From NCBI RefSeq assembly GCF_905147365.1, contig NC_056416.1, positions 392,001 through 456,000 on the forward strand: a stretch of DNA of 64,000 nt. Reading direction: 5' to 3'. Positions 19,446 through 31,653 of this stretch are shown here, one piece after another (the stretch's first letter is position 1; every line of letters starts with the position of its first letter). Position numbers and translations under genes: made by a program. This DNA is from Aricia agestis (Eukaryota; Arthropoda; Insecta; Lepidoptera; Lycaenidae). The notes below the pieces were generated by a model, which had not been told where the DNA came from, ran no database searches, and worked only from the letters and a program-made list of their open reading frames with translations.

Positions 19446-20756
19446 GTAATTTATAAAAGTAAATTCTATAAGAAATGCATAAAAATTGTAATTTTTCAAA
19501 ATATCTTTCCATGCTGATTGCTGAGGTCGTGCTTTCTTATCACTACTTATATAAACTGAAGTTTATCAACGGATTTCCTTAGAGAGATTGAAGAGCAGGT
19601 TTATGTGTTTCAAAGATTATATTTTTATGTGGACGGAGACGCGCGGTTCGTCCAGTAAAATATAATAAGATTCTAAAAAGCATGATTTTTACATCTAACG
19701 AAAAACGATAAATCGAACGAAATTTTTCTTGCCTTACCCATTTATAAAGTGGAAAACTACTTTCAGGCAGCATCTCATTTATTATTAAAATGTTTCAAAA
19801 GAAATCGCACTAAAAACATTAGTTCACAAGTTCTTAAGACGAAGTTTACGATCTGCGCGATAAAATATTAAACATAGTTCACCTCCGTCTGACTTTTTAC
19901 ATTTATTTTAATTTCACAGTCAAACAGTTCGAAACAAATAGACTTTTATATAAAATATTGACGTAGGTTCGAATGAAATAGAAAGTAGGAGTCGCGTACA
20001 CGAGTCACGAGTCACGAGTCAGAACTTTCCAGACTCGAAGGCCAAGGACTGCATAAATCTGTAGTTTTCACTCAGACAATATCTGTATAAACTCTAACAA
20101 GTCCTAGGACTCCTACGTAGTGCAAATGTCTTTTCATGATAAACGCCCATTCTTATAATTGCTTTGTCTTCTTAAATTACTTTTGTTATTTTATTTTATT
20201 TGTCCTAAACAAATTTGAAGGGATAAGGCTACTTATTTTTTCATTTCAAGAACTCAAGATTGTAATATATTATGTGCCCCTTAAGATGATTAAGCACATT
20301 GAGTATTCGATTACATTTACATATTAACACTTTGAATTAATTCCAATTATTCCTAAGAGGATTAGATATTTAGGCATTCACTGGATCCTTTTGGCTTTAA
20401 TAAAATGTATTGTCTACATTGTATAAATAAGTCGTAAGTTATATTATTTGAATAACGATTATAATTATTTTATTATTGAGTAACTAAGCTTAAGGAACTT
20501 TCCTTCCAAATACCCTAACCTACCGACCTACAAAATCTGAAGGAATAAAATTACTTTCCGGCATAACAAGCTCATTTCAACAATGAAATGATTTATTACA
20601 ATCGTAACAACAACATCAGCCACGGATCACGAGGGGAGAGGAGTTGTCAAACTTCGCAGAGTTTAACTGATTATTATAAACGACGCATTTCCGTACACGA
20701 CTTACAAAGAAAAGTATTTTTAGCTGTTGTTGTAGCTGATTTATTGAATTAAATCT
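19446..20756. other. Intergenic, nothing recognised
   Basis: AT-rich. A small cacgagt x3 tandem lies at about 20000-20020. No supported gene. Confidence 0.5.
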
Positions 20757-20843
20757 GATCCAACAAATTATAGGCCTATATCGATCTTAGCAACTCTTAG
20801 TAAAATTTTTGAAAAAATAATTTTTAAACAATTAGTGGTACAT

Positions 20844-21109
20844 CAGTTTTTCAATCTTATATCATCCCGCCTCATAGATCGCACAGGTGACCAGAGGGCT
20901 GGAGCGTATTTTGGCCAGCGACTAAGCCTGGCCTTACAGCGGGGCAATGTGGCTAGTATTCTGGGCACTCTCCCTAAAGGCAGCAGTCTGGATGACAACC
21001 TTTTTTATATTTAAACTGTTCTCTTTTTACGCTAGTTTTTATTGTAATTTAGTTTTATTGTTTTAGTTTAATTATGTATAACATATTTTGAGTAATTACT
21101 TTAATGTTT
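20844..21109 (+). mobile_element. LINE-type 3' fragment inserted in the LINE
   Basis: Flanked by the 9-bp direct duplication GTGGTACAT (20835-20843 and 21110-21118). An open stretch at 20862-21014 ends RTGDQRAGAYFGQRLS...LQRGN...GTLP...YI-stop, resembling the C-terminus of a retrotransposon ORF2 I cannot name. A 95-bp AT-rich 3' UTR follows. Removing it restores the reading frame of the outer LINE. Confidence 0.85.
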
Positions 21110-22313
21110 GTGGTACATTTTAATTCAAACAATTTATTACATGACAATCAATACGGATTTACTAAGGGTCGATCCACAACGGATGCTGGTATAGGTCTTC
21201 TTTGTAGTATATTTCAAGCTTGGGAGGAGTCGCAGGACGCTCTAGGTGTCTTTTGCGACCTCTCCAAAGCCTTCGATCGTGTGGATCATGCTACATTGAT
21301 CAGGAAATTGCGCCACTATGGCATAAAGGACTCAGCTCTTAGCCTCTTGACTTCTTACCTTATAAACAGGACTCAAAGGGTTGATTTAAACGTTAAAAGG
21401 TCCAAAGGAACCAAAATAGAATTAGGTGTCCCACAGGGATCTATTTTAGGCCCATTTCTTTTTCTCATCTATATAAATGACTTACCTTACCTTGTTAAGG
21501 AAAATGATAATGAGATAGTACTTTTTGCTGATGACACTTCACTTATTTTTAAAGTGAAGCGACAACAGTCAAATTACGACGAGGTAAACAGTGCTCTCTC
21601 AAAAATAGTACATTGGTTTAATGCTAATAACTTACTTTTAAATTCCAGTAAAACTAAATGTGTAAAGTTCACTTTGCCCAATGTTAGGCAAGTCCAAACC
21701 AATGTACTATTGAATGATGAGAAGATGAATTTGGTAAACACCACTGTATTCTTAGGTATAACACTTGATAGTAAATAACAGTGGGGTCCTCATATTGTTA
21801 ATCTTGCAGGTAGGCTCAGTTCTGCGGCATATGCATTCAGAAAAATCAGAGAAATTTCTGATGAAGACACGGCACAATTAGTATATTTTAGTTATATTCA
21901 TAGTAGAATGGCATATGGAATCCTTTTATGGGGAAACGCTGCCGACATTAATACAATATTTGTGCTGCAGAAGCGAGCCATACGTTCTATTTATAAAATG
22001 TCTTCTTTTGAATCTCTGAGAGATAAATTTAAAGAAATTGGTATTCTAACTGTTGTTTCTCAATACATTTTGGATAATAATATATGTTAGAAAAAATATA
22101 AGTAAATTTAAAGCTAAAAGTGACATTCATTGTAGGAACACCAGAAATAAGCACAAGCTGGATTTGCCGATGATCAGACTTAGTAAAGTTAGTAAATCGT
22201 TTAAAGGTCAATGTATACGCCTGTACAATAAAATCCCAGAAAACGTTAAAAAAATTTCGATTAATAAATTTAAAAAAGTAGTCAAAGAACGTTTGTGTGC
22301 CAAAAAATTATAA
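21110..22313 (+). pseudogene. Reverse transcriptase of the LINE, downstream part
   Basis: The main open stretch to 21778 contains the catalytic aspartates: D of CDLSKAFD, and the two of FADD. Translation past the TAA stays LINE-like (QWGPHIVNL..., WGNAADINTIFVLQKRAIR) to about 22080, then a one-base shift, then FNKFKK-type C-terminus to 22313. It cannot give a full-length enzyme. The apparent start ATG at 21104 belongs to the inserted sequence. Confidence 0.92.
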
Positions 22314-22640
22314 GGTCAATGATTTCATAAACGATGGCACATCTTAGGAGTAGGATGGCTCCTTGCAAGGCTACTTCTACACTATTATATTATGACTTAC
22401 AATTATGTATTATATATTATATATATTGACATTGTATAATTTTAAGTTACAATTGTAAATTTTATTTTAAAAAGATTAATTTTTTCTCACTTTTTTGGTA
22501 AAAAGTGGGACCCCGTGCGAGTTTCTTACGCCGGTTCTTCTCGCCGGGATAGTTCCCGAACCGGTGGTAGGCGCCATTAGCATCAACGTTCTGAAAGTAT
22601 TTGTTACAAATCTATTCGGAAATAAAACAATTTTTATTTT

Positions 22641-23284
22641 TATTTATTTTTATTTTATTTTATTGTTTTGCAAAGTGCAGTACACTATAACGTTGGTACA
22701 TTGTTAAAAAGGACCAACATAATGTCTTAAAATATTGCAATATTTGAAATGAATTAGCTGACAATAGACAGTAGTTTGTCTCTATAAATTTCGGTTTTGA
22801 TAAGGAATTATGAATTGTCTTAAGCATTTAAACAATATTGAATAAAAAACATTAATAATTAATCTTGTGAGCCGACTTAGAAATCTATATTATACATTAC
22901 CCTTAAAGTCTTTACTTTCAGAATACTCAACAGAATATTGATTTTTCAATTTCATAATTGCTAAGTTTGAGAAAAACTTTCTTTGAAATAAATCATGAGA
23001 AAATCGCTCTTATTAGGCCGCATAGCTCTTTGGTGCAGTTAATGAAAGCCCTGAGTCTTAATTTGAAAAAGGTACTTAAAATACTAAAGGGCTTTACAAC
23101 CTTAAACATAATTTTGTGAAGTCCAATGGCCGCTTGGCTTCGTAATTAGGAGCTATTTAATAAATTATTGCTGTTATGGACTAAGAGGCCTTTGGGCCTC
23201 TTAGTAAATTATTTGCAATTTAATACTACTTGATTAAATATTAGTACCTACTTAATAAATACACAATGTTATAACTTATAACCA
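22641..23284. other. Intergenic, nothing recognised
   Basis: AT-rich. A 24-bp hairpin (ctaagaggcc/tttg/ggcctcttag) lies at about 23180-23205. No gene supported. Confidence 0.4.
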
Positions 23285-23509
23285 GGGCCCCAACTCCCTA
23301 CCCTATTCCCTTCCCTACTCTCCCCTATTCCCTTCCCTTCCCTTCCCTTCCCTTCCCATCCCTACCCTCCCCTATTACCCTATCCTCTTAAAAGACCGGC
23401 AACGCACCTGCAGCTCTTTTGATGCTGCGAGTGTCCATGGGCTACGGAAGTTGCTTTACATCAGGTGACCCGTTTGCTCGTTTGCCCCCTTTATTTATTT
23501 AAAAAAAAA
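23285..23509 (+). mobile_element. GA-core SINE-like repeat, copy 2 (5'-truncated)
   Basis: Same family as 16474-16807, opposite orientation. It starts within the ccctaccctattccc core and ends gtttgcccccttt plus an A-run at 23509. Confidence 0.85.
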
Positions 23510-25715
23510 GAATGTCGCGTAGTAGGTATGTCAATAAAATTCAAACCCGTTACAACATTAAATCAGTTCTCGGTAAACGGGTAGAGTTAACACCTCAGTC
23601 CCGGCGACACGTCCGACGTTTCTATGAACACAGCAAAATATTTAGGGTATTAATCGGTATAATATACAGAAAAAACATTAGCACGACTTTTTAATACAAG
23701 ATATCTATGGAAAAATACATTTTCAGAAAAGTTCAGAGTGACAGTTTATCGAAGTAGCGTAATCAAATTTGTGAACTATAACACAACACCTGCGTAGCTC
23801 GTAACGAAACCTCGATTCAATGAAACCGGCGACCGTCACCGAAACCAGTGTCGGAGGCATCTAAACAGAGTATACAATAAATGACATTCCAATTTACTCC
23901 GCATAACTCCACCTGTGCAAACTTTTTATTGAAAGGGGAGTTTTTTATTGTTTGTTTCGTCGGAAAATATACTCGTGTGTAATTGGAAATGAAACGTTTT
24001 AATAAAAACAACAGCCCCCGGTCATGTTCGCCGCCGTTTACTCGATACAAACGTGATGAAACAATGAAAAAATTAACAAGGAAAAGAGTTTGTTAAAAGT
24101 GATTTTGATAGGCATTGTTTGACAATCAATTTTAGCCTTTATTTGCTGCAATATCTCAGGAAAGCACACAAAGTAATTTTTGTCACATAAAATAGTTAAG
24201 TTTACCTTTATTAATTAAGTAAGATTTTCGCCGTCGTCACATTTTTTCTTTATATTATAGCACGTAATCATTTTAAAATGGATTAATTTAGCAAAAAAAC
24301 TCTAAACGTAATAGCACCGGCTAGACTCGGGAATCGCTGACGAAGCCTCGCCTTTAGCTTACAGAATATATTGTTCAATTTAAACTTTTATAAAAATATA
24401 CAAAAAGGGAATTTGATAGAGATAAAGCGTAACGGAGACCTTCGGTATCTTTATCTTAAATGGGATCTCGAATCGGGGACAAGATCTGCATGCACCTGGG
24501 GGTCAAAGGTCGAAGTGTCTGACCCCAGGCGGTGGAGGCCAGGTGGAGTCTAGGACGGAGCCAGGCTTAGCCCGGGAGCCCGGAGATAAATGAGCGGAGA
24601 TATTGTGTAATGCCGCCTGGTGATGACTGCGACAGATGGAGGCCTGACGGACTTAAGTAGCAGCTATCAATTAACCCGACTAATCGTTAAAATTAAACTG
24701 TTTTGAAGCAATTTCATCGCTTCAATCTTCGTATCTGGTCTACTGGTAGAATTTCTAATTTGTGACTTATTATTTACAGTTCACATAGTTTTGTTTTTTG
24801 CGATTTATTTAAATCTGTAGCTACGTCTGATTTTATAAATTTTTGGGTTTTGATCTTATATATCACAAAAATAAATTAATTTATATAGGCAGGTACAAAG
24901 CGAGGTAGTTTACTATATAATATTATAAATAAATAAATAAAATAAAATAAAATATATTTGTATTCCAAATGGGTATAATGATACACTTTTTGAAAGTCCA
25001 AAACTATGTAATTCCATACAAAGTTTCATACGATTGGAATTTGGCTATGATACTAAGAAATTGCTACGGGACCACATTTTTGCCTCTCCTGTAGGCTTTT
25101 AGTATATAATATTATACATCTCTGGTACAGAATTTAATATACAATAACCACGTGAGCCCACACTTGAATGCTGATGTGATTATCTTTGCTCATCACCTGC
25201 CTCGCTGAGCAGCCAGATCGACATGGCATCGACGACAACGTGGAGACACAATACAAATATAAAAAGTGGAGTAACTCGGCTACTTAGTTTTCTTGTAATA
25301 AATTGTGAAAACAGAGACAGGCGTTTCGCGATCGCGGCTTGATATATCATTGTTTTGGTAAGTAAAGTATTCTGATTTACTCCATCCATATACCTATTTC
25401 GGGCGGTCTACTACGACGATGGTATACTGTATTATCATATTATACTGTAGCAGCGCCCTGCTGCCACCCGATATGAGTCTTATATTCACTGATTGCTTGC
25501 ATAAATTGTTTATTTTTCCACCTTTGGTATAATAATTGAATATTGAATACTTTTTTAAAAACAGAATGGATAGTCCACATTATCCATTAACCCATTCCGC
25601 TATCGTCGTGATAAACTATTAAGTTATGAGTAATTAGCTGCTGACAGAACGTCTGACATAATAAATTATTGTGATAAGGTTAAAAGCAATAATTATTATA
25701 ATATTAAAATAGTTA
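23510..25715. other. Intergenic; GC-rich patch with a DR1-like motif
   Basis: Mostly AT-rich with no supported gene. At 24430-24600 a GC-rich patch contains GGGTCAAAGGTCG (24500-24512), a direct repeat with 1-bp spacing resembling nuclear-receptor (HNF4/USP-type) sites. It lies inside an imperfect palindrome ctgggggtca...tgaccccagg. No promoter is visible. Confidence 0.35.
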
Positions 25716-25923
25716 GGGTGAAACCAAACGAGCGTAATTTGTGAGTTGTGAGTCGCAGAATTTCGGTCGCGTAAAAATACAAACATACAAATCATGACTC
25801 ACAAAATTACGCTCGTGTGAATCAAACAGGACTTTTGTATTAAGCTGAATGCAGCAGAATTTCTGCCAGCTGAAAGTCTGTGACTCACAACTCACAAATT
25901 ACACTCGTCTGGCCTCACCCTTA
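25713..25923. mobile_element. PIF/Harbinger-like MITE with an extra internal arm copy
   Basis: The element 25716-25920 lies between TTA copies. The ends GGGTGAAACCAAACGAGCGT and ...CTCACAAATTACACTCGTCT...CACCC are inverted repeats of about 45 bp. A third arm-like block (atgactcacaaaattacgct) sits at about 25794-25815, in the same sense as the right arm. Confidence 0.78.
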
Positions 25924-26308
25924 ATTAGCAACATTAGACGGTTAATTTTCTTATGTTTAAATTTTTTGTTTAGTTTATGTTTGTTTACTTCTTTTAATGC
26001 GAGTGACGTATCTGAATGCAAAATAAAATAATTAGTTTCGAATATACTTAAAGAAAAATGAAGCATTCATTCGAATGAACAATAATTACTCAAGTGAACT
26101 CGCATATGAGTTTAAACATTAATAATACTCGTTTCTTTTATGAAAGTTATAGCAAACTTGTCAAAATTCACTGGTTAATTATTACAAAGAAAGTTTTTCT
26201 CTGTTGCTGTTTGGGTATGCACTCAACGTACTCGTATAAGTAGTAAATTTCTCAGCGTCATTCCCAGTAATTTTTTAAAGTTTTTTTTTTAAATCTTTAA
26301 CATTGTAA

Positions 26309-26440
26309 CACCTCGATCGTGAGAATCGCAGACACGATAGAAATTCAATTGTTATGCGGTAGTTGATGGGTTAAAAAGTGTAGGCGTTGCCTCTCATTCG
26401 ATGCAGGTTCGATACCCATTTCCGTTTTTCAATATCGTAC
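26309..26440. repeat. Interspersed repeat, copy 1 (shared with 59330-59415)
   Basis: 'acctcgatcgtgagaatcgc' through tgttatgcgg and agttgatgggtta also occurs at 59330-59415 with a few differences and a 15-bp gap. Further right a B-box-like GGTTCGATACC may point to a tRNA-related part. The class is not certain. Confidence 0.55.
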
Positions 26441-26471
26441 GGGCGAAAAAACTCACACTTAGCTCCAGACG

Positions 26472-26510
26472 TGTTGACAATAATAATTAGAGGAATTATT
26501 ATTGTCAACA
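26472..26510. repeat. Perfect 17-bp inverted repeat, 5-bp spacer
   Basis: tgttgacaataataatt and its complement flank agagg. Confidence 0.85.
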
Positions 26511-27370
26511 ACAATGCCACTCAAATTGTATTTCCCAGGCACTACAACATTTGAAGAGCTTTCTCCACTAAAGTAAATGAATAAATCATTCATAAAGGTT
26601 AAAGAAGGCCAAAATTGTTTTCTTGAATAATGTCTACAGGCGTAAATTGTAGGCTTTTAGTACAACCTTAGACTACATAAGTAGGTTTTGCTCCAGGTTC
26701 CAGCAATTCTAGAAGACGACAACCATGGATATCTAATACAAATACGAATACAAAAATCTAGTTTTAGTTCGTCCTATTTCTAGGCAATATATATTATTTG
26801 AGCTCAAATAGCTCTATTTTAGGCCAATAAAATGAATTTCAAACAAACATAAATATTTATATTGAAATAACCCTTACGAATAAAAATAGGAATCATTTAG
26901 TTGCTAAAATAACTTACATTATGATGCTACAGTTGGAATAATAAGTTCTCTCATTTCGACCTTTTGACTTTTTAAAATTATTAAGTACCGTCCATAATAA
27001 CATCACGATCGTTTTTGCCAGTTGCGAAGATGCACAATACAGTAACGACCAACGTATTCATGTAATGGAAAGAAAACAAAATTGGAGTGTTGCAGCAGAT
27101 CCAACGATTTACATTAAGATAAACTGATCATTTATATTATTGGACAGGCTGACCCCTCAGTAGCACGAGGTCTAGATAACACCTAGGTCAGGTCTCGGAG
27201 CCAGCATCAGAATTGTTGGCTGCAGTTCAACCGTCTGTTGCAGGTGTTATATCACTCAATGCTGTTTATCAGCTCTTATCATGAGCTATATAGGTCAGTT
27301 CTCAGCTGATTCATAAATCTATTCTTTGTTATAGATTTAATAATCAACATTATATATCCATCCATACTTC
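26511..27370. other. Intergenic, nothing recognised
   Basis: AT-rich with no supported frames or known repeats. Confidence 0.4.
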
Positions 27371-27583
27371 CATACTAATATTATAAATGCGAAAGTGTGT
27401 CTGTCTGTCTGTCTGTCTGTCTGTTACCTATTCACGCCCAAACCGCTGAACCGATTTGGCTGAAATTTGGCATGGAGATACTTTGAGTCACGGGAGAAAA
27501 CATAGGATAGTTTTTATCCCGGAAAAATGTACGGTTCCTGCGCGATAAACGAGTTTTGGCGCAACGGAGTTGCGGGCGTCATA
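27371..27583 (-). mobile_element. RTE-like tail repeat, copy 1
   Basis: On the minus strand: tgacgcccgcaactccgttg, then 'aacgagtttt' region, gggactcaaagtatc-type block, ggttcagcggtttgggcgtg, (GACA)n and 'cgcatttataatattagtat'. Eight copies of this family occur in the window. I recall it as the 3' end of RTE-like elements in Lepidoptera. Confidence 0.8.
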
Positions 27584-27672
27584 TATAATAATATCTGCTT
27601 AACCCAGCTTATTGCTGAACTAGTTATTTTGTGTAGTCCAAAGGGGTACGAAGATTTTGGCCGACCGTACGG

Positions 27673-27851
27673 TAACATCAATACAAACAAAAAATAATTT
27701 TGGACAAAACCGCGTAAAGTGTCACATTTCGAAGATTGAGCTGCCAAAGTTTTACCAATTTAAGATATTGCAACTTTGGCAGCTCAAATCTTCGAAGTGT
27801 GACACTTTACGCGGTTTTGTTCAATATTATTTTTTGCTTATATTGATGTTA
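27673..27851. mobile_element. 80-bp-armed palindromic element
   Basis: Arms 27673-27751 and 27772-27851 are complementary with a handful of mismatches and one 1-base gap, around 20 bp. The inner blocks (aaccgcgtaaagtgtcaca) match perfectly. Transcription would give a long hairpin RNA. No clear target duplication. Confidence 0.85.
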
Positions 27852-27944
27852 GCTATCCATTTTTGAAAAAAAAAATCGTGAACGCGGAAAAACACAATGG
27901 CGGAAAGTAGGTCGGCCAGGCTCCATACAAAAATCTTCATACCC

Positions 27945-28280
27945 TTTTTTTTTTAATGAAATAAGGGGGCAAACGAGCAAACGGGTCACCTGATGGAAAG
28001 CAACTTCCGTCGTCCATGGACACTCGCAGCATCAGAAGAGCTGCAAGTGCCTTGCCGGCCTTTTAAGAGGGAAAATGGGTACTATGGGAGGGTAGCGAAG
28101 GGAAGGGAAGAGAATAGGGGAGGGTAGGGAATGGAATAGGGTAGGGTATTGGGCCTCCGCTAAACTCACTCACTCAGCGAAACACAGCGCAAGCGCTGTT
28201 TCACGCCGGTTTTCTGTGAGAACGTGTTATTTCTCCGGTGGAGCCAGCCCAATCGTGCCGAAGCATGGCTCTCCCACGTA
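27945..28280 (-). mobile_element. GA-core SINE-like repeat, copy 3 (full length)
   Basis: All family blocks are present, from the cacgta end (28280) to the A-run (T-run on the plus strand at 27945). It has small differences from copy 1, such as tgggaggg and atagggg units in the core. Confidence 0.85.
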
Positions 28281-29495
28281 TTTTAAATTAATTATCTACA
28301 AAATTTTTATTATACATTTAGTTATCCCACAGTATTTTTACTGTAAAGAGTTTATTCATTGCTTTTACGGTTCCTCAGGTGGCAATTAATTTATAATTTA
28401 AAACCACCCGAAAACAAGATGTTGAATTGTTTATCGACGCAATTTGTTAAGCGAATTAAAACGATTGTATTGCGTTTGCGGGACGGCGGCGGGATCATTT
28501 GTAACGATAACGGGACGAAATCAATCCCTGCGGGACACAGCTGTTCCCGCTGTCCCGGCGTGACGGATGGGGCCTTCTGTCCCGCGCGTGACCCCATCTC
28601 CGTGATTACACATAATTAAGAATAAGTGCTATCCGAAGATGCCTTGTAATTAACGTAGCTTCAGTCGCCCCCGGCCTAATATTATGAGGGATATAACTTG
28701 TACCCGTATCGTTTACAGAATATTCTTCAGAAGAAACTTGACACACATGATTTACGAGTAAATATAAAAGTTAACGGTTGAATTTGGTCTTATGAACATA
28801 ATATTATACATGCTAAGGGGGATAAAGTATTATTTATTGTTGAAAAATTAACACCCTATTTGTTTGGTTAAGTGGACGCTCCTACTAAAAACCAATTTGG
28901 CCGGAAGGTTGAATTGCACCCTGTTTACTCAAACTAAAAACTTTCAATTTTTTTTTCAAATGTTTTCTGAACGTCGGTACTAAACCTGGTGCTTACTGCC
29001 TACCACCGGTTCGGGAACTAAAAAAATAACTACGGGAACTATTATCAGGAGTCCATTTATTTACAATTTTTTCCCTACTAAGAAAGCGGAAGATTACAAG
29101 ATGATGTGTTAATGTTTTTGTATCATCCGAATTTTAACTAGCTACAGTCTATCATCAATAGCTTGCTTGTAGAAGGAACGGTTAATTTTTTACTGAAACT
29201 CATAAAAAAGAAGAAATACTTTTTTTACGAAGAACAACTACTCATAAATATTCCCAAGATATAATGCTTCATTTCATGTTCATAACCCAAAATAAAGCTT
29301 TAAATCGACTGCGACAACAAAGGCGATATTCGGGATGTATGTGCAATTGTTTCGGTGGAGTTGTCGAACTCGACGAACTGGGGCCATCTCGCCAGTGCAA
29401 TGGGGCCAAAAGTCTGCGACGAGAGATGCATACTAATTTCCGTGGCGACGGCGTCACGCGCTATATATCTGCATATCTAATTATGTATATTGTAA
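28281..29495. other. Intergenic with two GC-rich islands
   Basis: Islands at 28480-28610 (repeated gggac and cccgctgtcccgg pieces) and 29340-29460 stand out from the AT-rich background. Short open frames occur on both strands of each, without recognisable domains. A fragment of the LINE tail (ctaccaccggttcgggaac) lies at about 28998. Confidence 0.4.
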
Positions 29496-29693
29496 ACTAG
29501 TTGACGTACGCAACTCCGTCGTACCAAAATTCGTTTATCGCGTGGGAACTGTACTTTTTTCCTGAAAAGAAGAATCCTATTTTCTTTCCCGAGACTCAAA
29601 GTATCCCCATACTAAATTTCATCAAAATCGGTGCAGCGCTTTGGCCGTAAAGAGGTAACAGACAGACAGATTCACTTTAATATTAGTATGGAT
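29496..29693 (+). mobile_element. RTE-like tail repeat, copy 2
   Basis: gcaactccgtcgtaccaaaa through atcaaaatcggtgcagcg to tattagtatggat; more diverged than other copies, with only two GACA units. Confidence 0.78.
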
Positions 29694-30714
29694 ATAAGAT
29701 AGTGACAGTACCAATTACCCCCAGGCATCCTCAAGATGTTATTCAAATTGTTTTCATTTCTCCTTGATTCTGTTTGTGCATTCCTTTGGTATAAAATTAG
29801 CAAGCCAGACAAATAAGCTCGCTTCTAATTATAGAATAAAAGTGAAGTTTAGGTAAAACAGAATTAGAATAAAAAATCTGATCAAAATTCTTGCTTTCAA
29901 CATGAAAAAATTAGCTTTTCTTGATTAAATAAAAAATAATAGTAACATTAGGGTTACACTAAAATGTCTTAAGAACACATTTTGAAGTTCTTTACATCTC
30001 GATTTAGGATACAATTATTACATTAACATTAACAATATAGAACTATAGTAATAATTATTACTGTATTACTATAAGTTGTTCTCCAATACACAAAATAATT
30101 AAACCAGGACTAAGTATAATACTAATGGCGATAGTCTTGTTATCGAGACCATTAACAGATACTAGTATCAGATATATTACCCCGTACACGTGACCAGGAC
30201 CTAAGGGTAATATCATACTGAATACAGATAAAGCGTAGGGAGGCGAAATTATTATATGGTAGAGCAAATCAAGACATTAGTTCGTAAAATAATTAAATAT
30301 TACTTTCGAAAAGACATGCATACGTACGAACGTGTGTTATGGTCTAAAATATATTAAATCGTATCTACAACCTACATTACTAATAATTTATTATGTTACT
30401 AGTTAGTAATTTCGCTCTAATGTGAAACAAGACCTATACAAGATTGTATTATATAGTTTTCAGGTTTGCTTCCCTACACTTCTGCACTTGTGTGACTTGA
30501 CCTTTAGGAGCCCCGGGCTGCGCCTCAGACGCATAAATATCCTTCGATCCGACGACGACGCTTACAAATAGGGGGACCAGACGAAAACGGCGAATAATCA
30601 CCAGAACAGCTGCGCCCATCCGTTATGGCACGCAATTAAACTTTTCAAATCGAAACCTTCTAAGTTTTTTTTTCTAAGTCTGCACTTGTATAGCGAAATA
30701 CAACATAGACTATT
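29694..30714. other. Intergenic, nothing recognised
   Basis: AT-rich; a GC-richer patch at 30505-30625 has no recognised content. Confidence 0.4.
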
Positions 30715-30843
30715 CTTTTTTTATATAAAATTAGGGGACAAACTAGTAAACGGGTCATCAGATGGAAAGACTACCGTCGCTCATAGACACTCGCATCATC
30801 AGAAGAGTTGCAAGTACGTTTCCGGCCTTTTAAGACGGAATAT
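30715..30843 (-). mobile_element. GA-core SINE-like repeat, copy 4 (short, diverged)
   Basis: Only the 3' part is present (gggtcatcagatggaaag, cttttaagacggaat); it stops before the GA-rich core. Confidence 0.75.
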
Positions 30844-31498
30844 GCTCTCTTCTTGCAAGTCGTATTAGTCCGAAAATGCCATTACTCTTCTAATTATTTT
30901 ACCTAATTTTACTGCATACATAAAGTCGTAAATCTGTAGTAGTAGCATTGTCCAAATTATACGAGCACAAAGTTAAACATTTTGAATGACTGGAGATAAG
31001 GATATTTCCAGCAAAAACGCACACATTATTATTTATGATTTAGACAACATAATGGAACAATATTTATTGTGTATAATGTACATTTCGTGAAATAACGTTT
31101 GACAGAGTTGCGTCAACAAAACCCTTGCTCATTCATATTTATCGGCGAAACAGTAACCTTATAAATACATAAATACAATATTTTCATCGCTCATGTTGAT
31201 CCGGCGAGGCTGGATAGAGCGATAACTATTAATATATGGATGTTTAAATTTGTGTAGCGACAGGCGATGTGGCGGAAGCCTGCTTTATGAACATTGCCTG
31301 TTATATCGAACATAATGCGGTGTCGGCTGAGTAAGTTTAAGCCTACGACTGACTTATTTTCTGCTTTCTGTGTTTATTTCAAAAGTTTTTAGGGTAGGTT
31401 GATTCTGTATAGTTTTAAGCGACTGGAAGGAGTTTTCTTAGTATTGAATGTAAGTATATTTCTATGGCATGCTGTAGCCAACACAGTTACATTAGGGT
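30844..31498. other. Intergenic, nothing recognised
   Basis: AT-rich, no supported feature. Confidence 0.4.
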
Positions 31499-31653
31499 TT
31501 AAGGGTCAATAATTCAGACCACAACGCGACGCGTAGATGCTTTTCTAAATTTGTATTAAATTGACAGACTTGCATGACGTCTCACGCAATTGAAGTCTGT
31601 CAATTCCCTACGGAAATGCATACAAGTCGCGTCGTGGTCTGAATTGACCTTAA
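31499..31653. mobile_element. Short MITE flanked by TTAA
   Basis: The element 31503-31649 has ends GGGTCAATAATTCAGACC and GGTCTGAATTGACC plus a matching CGACGCG block inside, so the arms are complementary with a small gap. TTAA lies on both sides, which fits a piggyBac-type target but is also a common tetranucleotide. A second inverted repeat (attgacagactt...aagtctgtcaat) is nested inside. Confidence 0.65.

Larger units (their letters stand above)
20757..22640 (+). mobile_element. 5'-truncated LINE, CR1/Jockey group, split by another element
   Basis: Reverse transcriptase starts abruptly at DPTNYRPISIL (about 20757), so the 5' part, endonuclease and ORF1 are missing. It continues after an insertion through DLSKAFDRVDH, GVPQGSILGP and FADDTSLIF to the thumb, then a C-terminal region to 22313. 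Breaks: an insertion at 20844-21109, an in-frame TAA at about 21776, and a frameshift near 22080. The 3' UTR ends with the block ctcgccgggatagttcccga and an AATAAA/TTTTTATTTT tail. DLSKAFDRVDH favours a CR1-like clade rather than Jockey itself; the clade is not certain. Confidence 0.93.
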
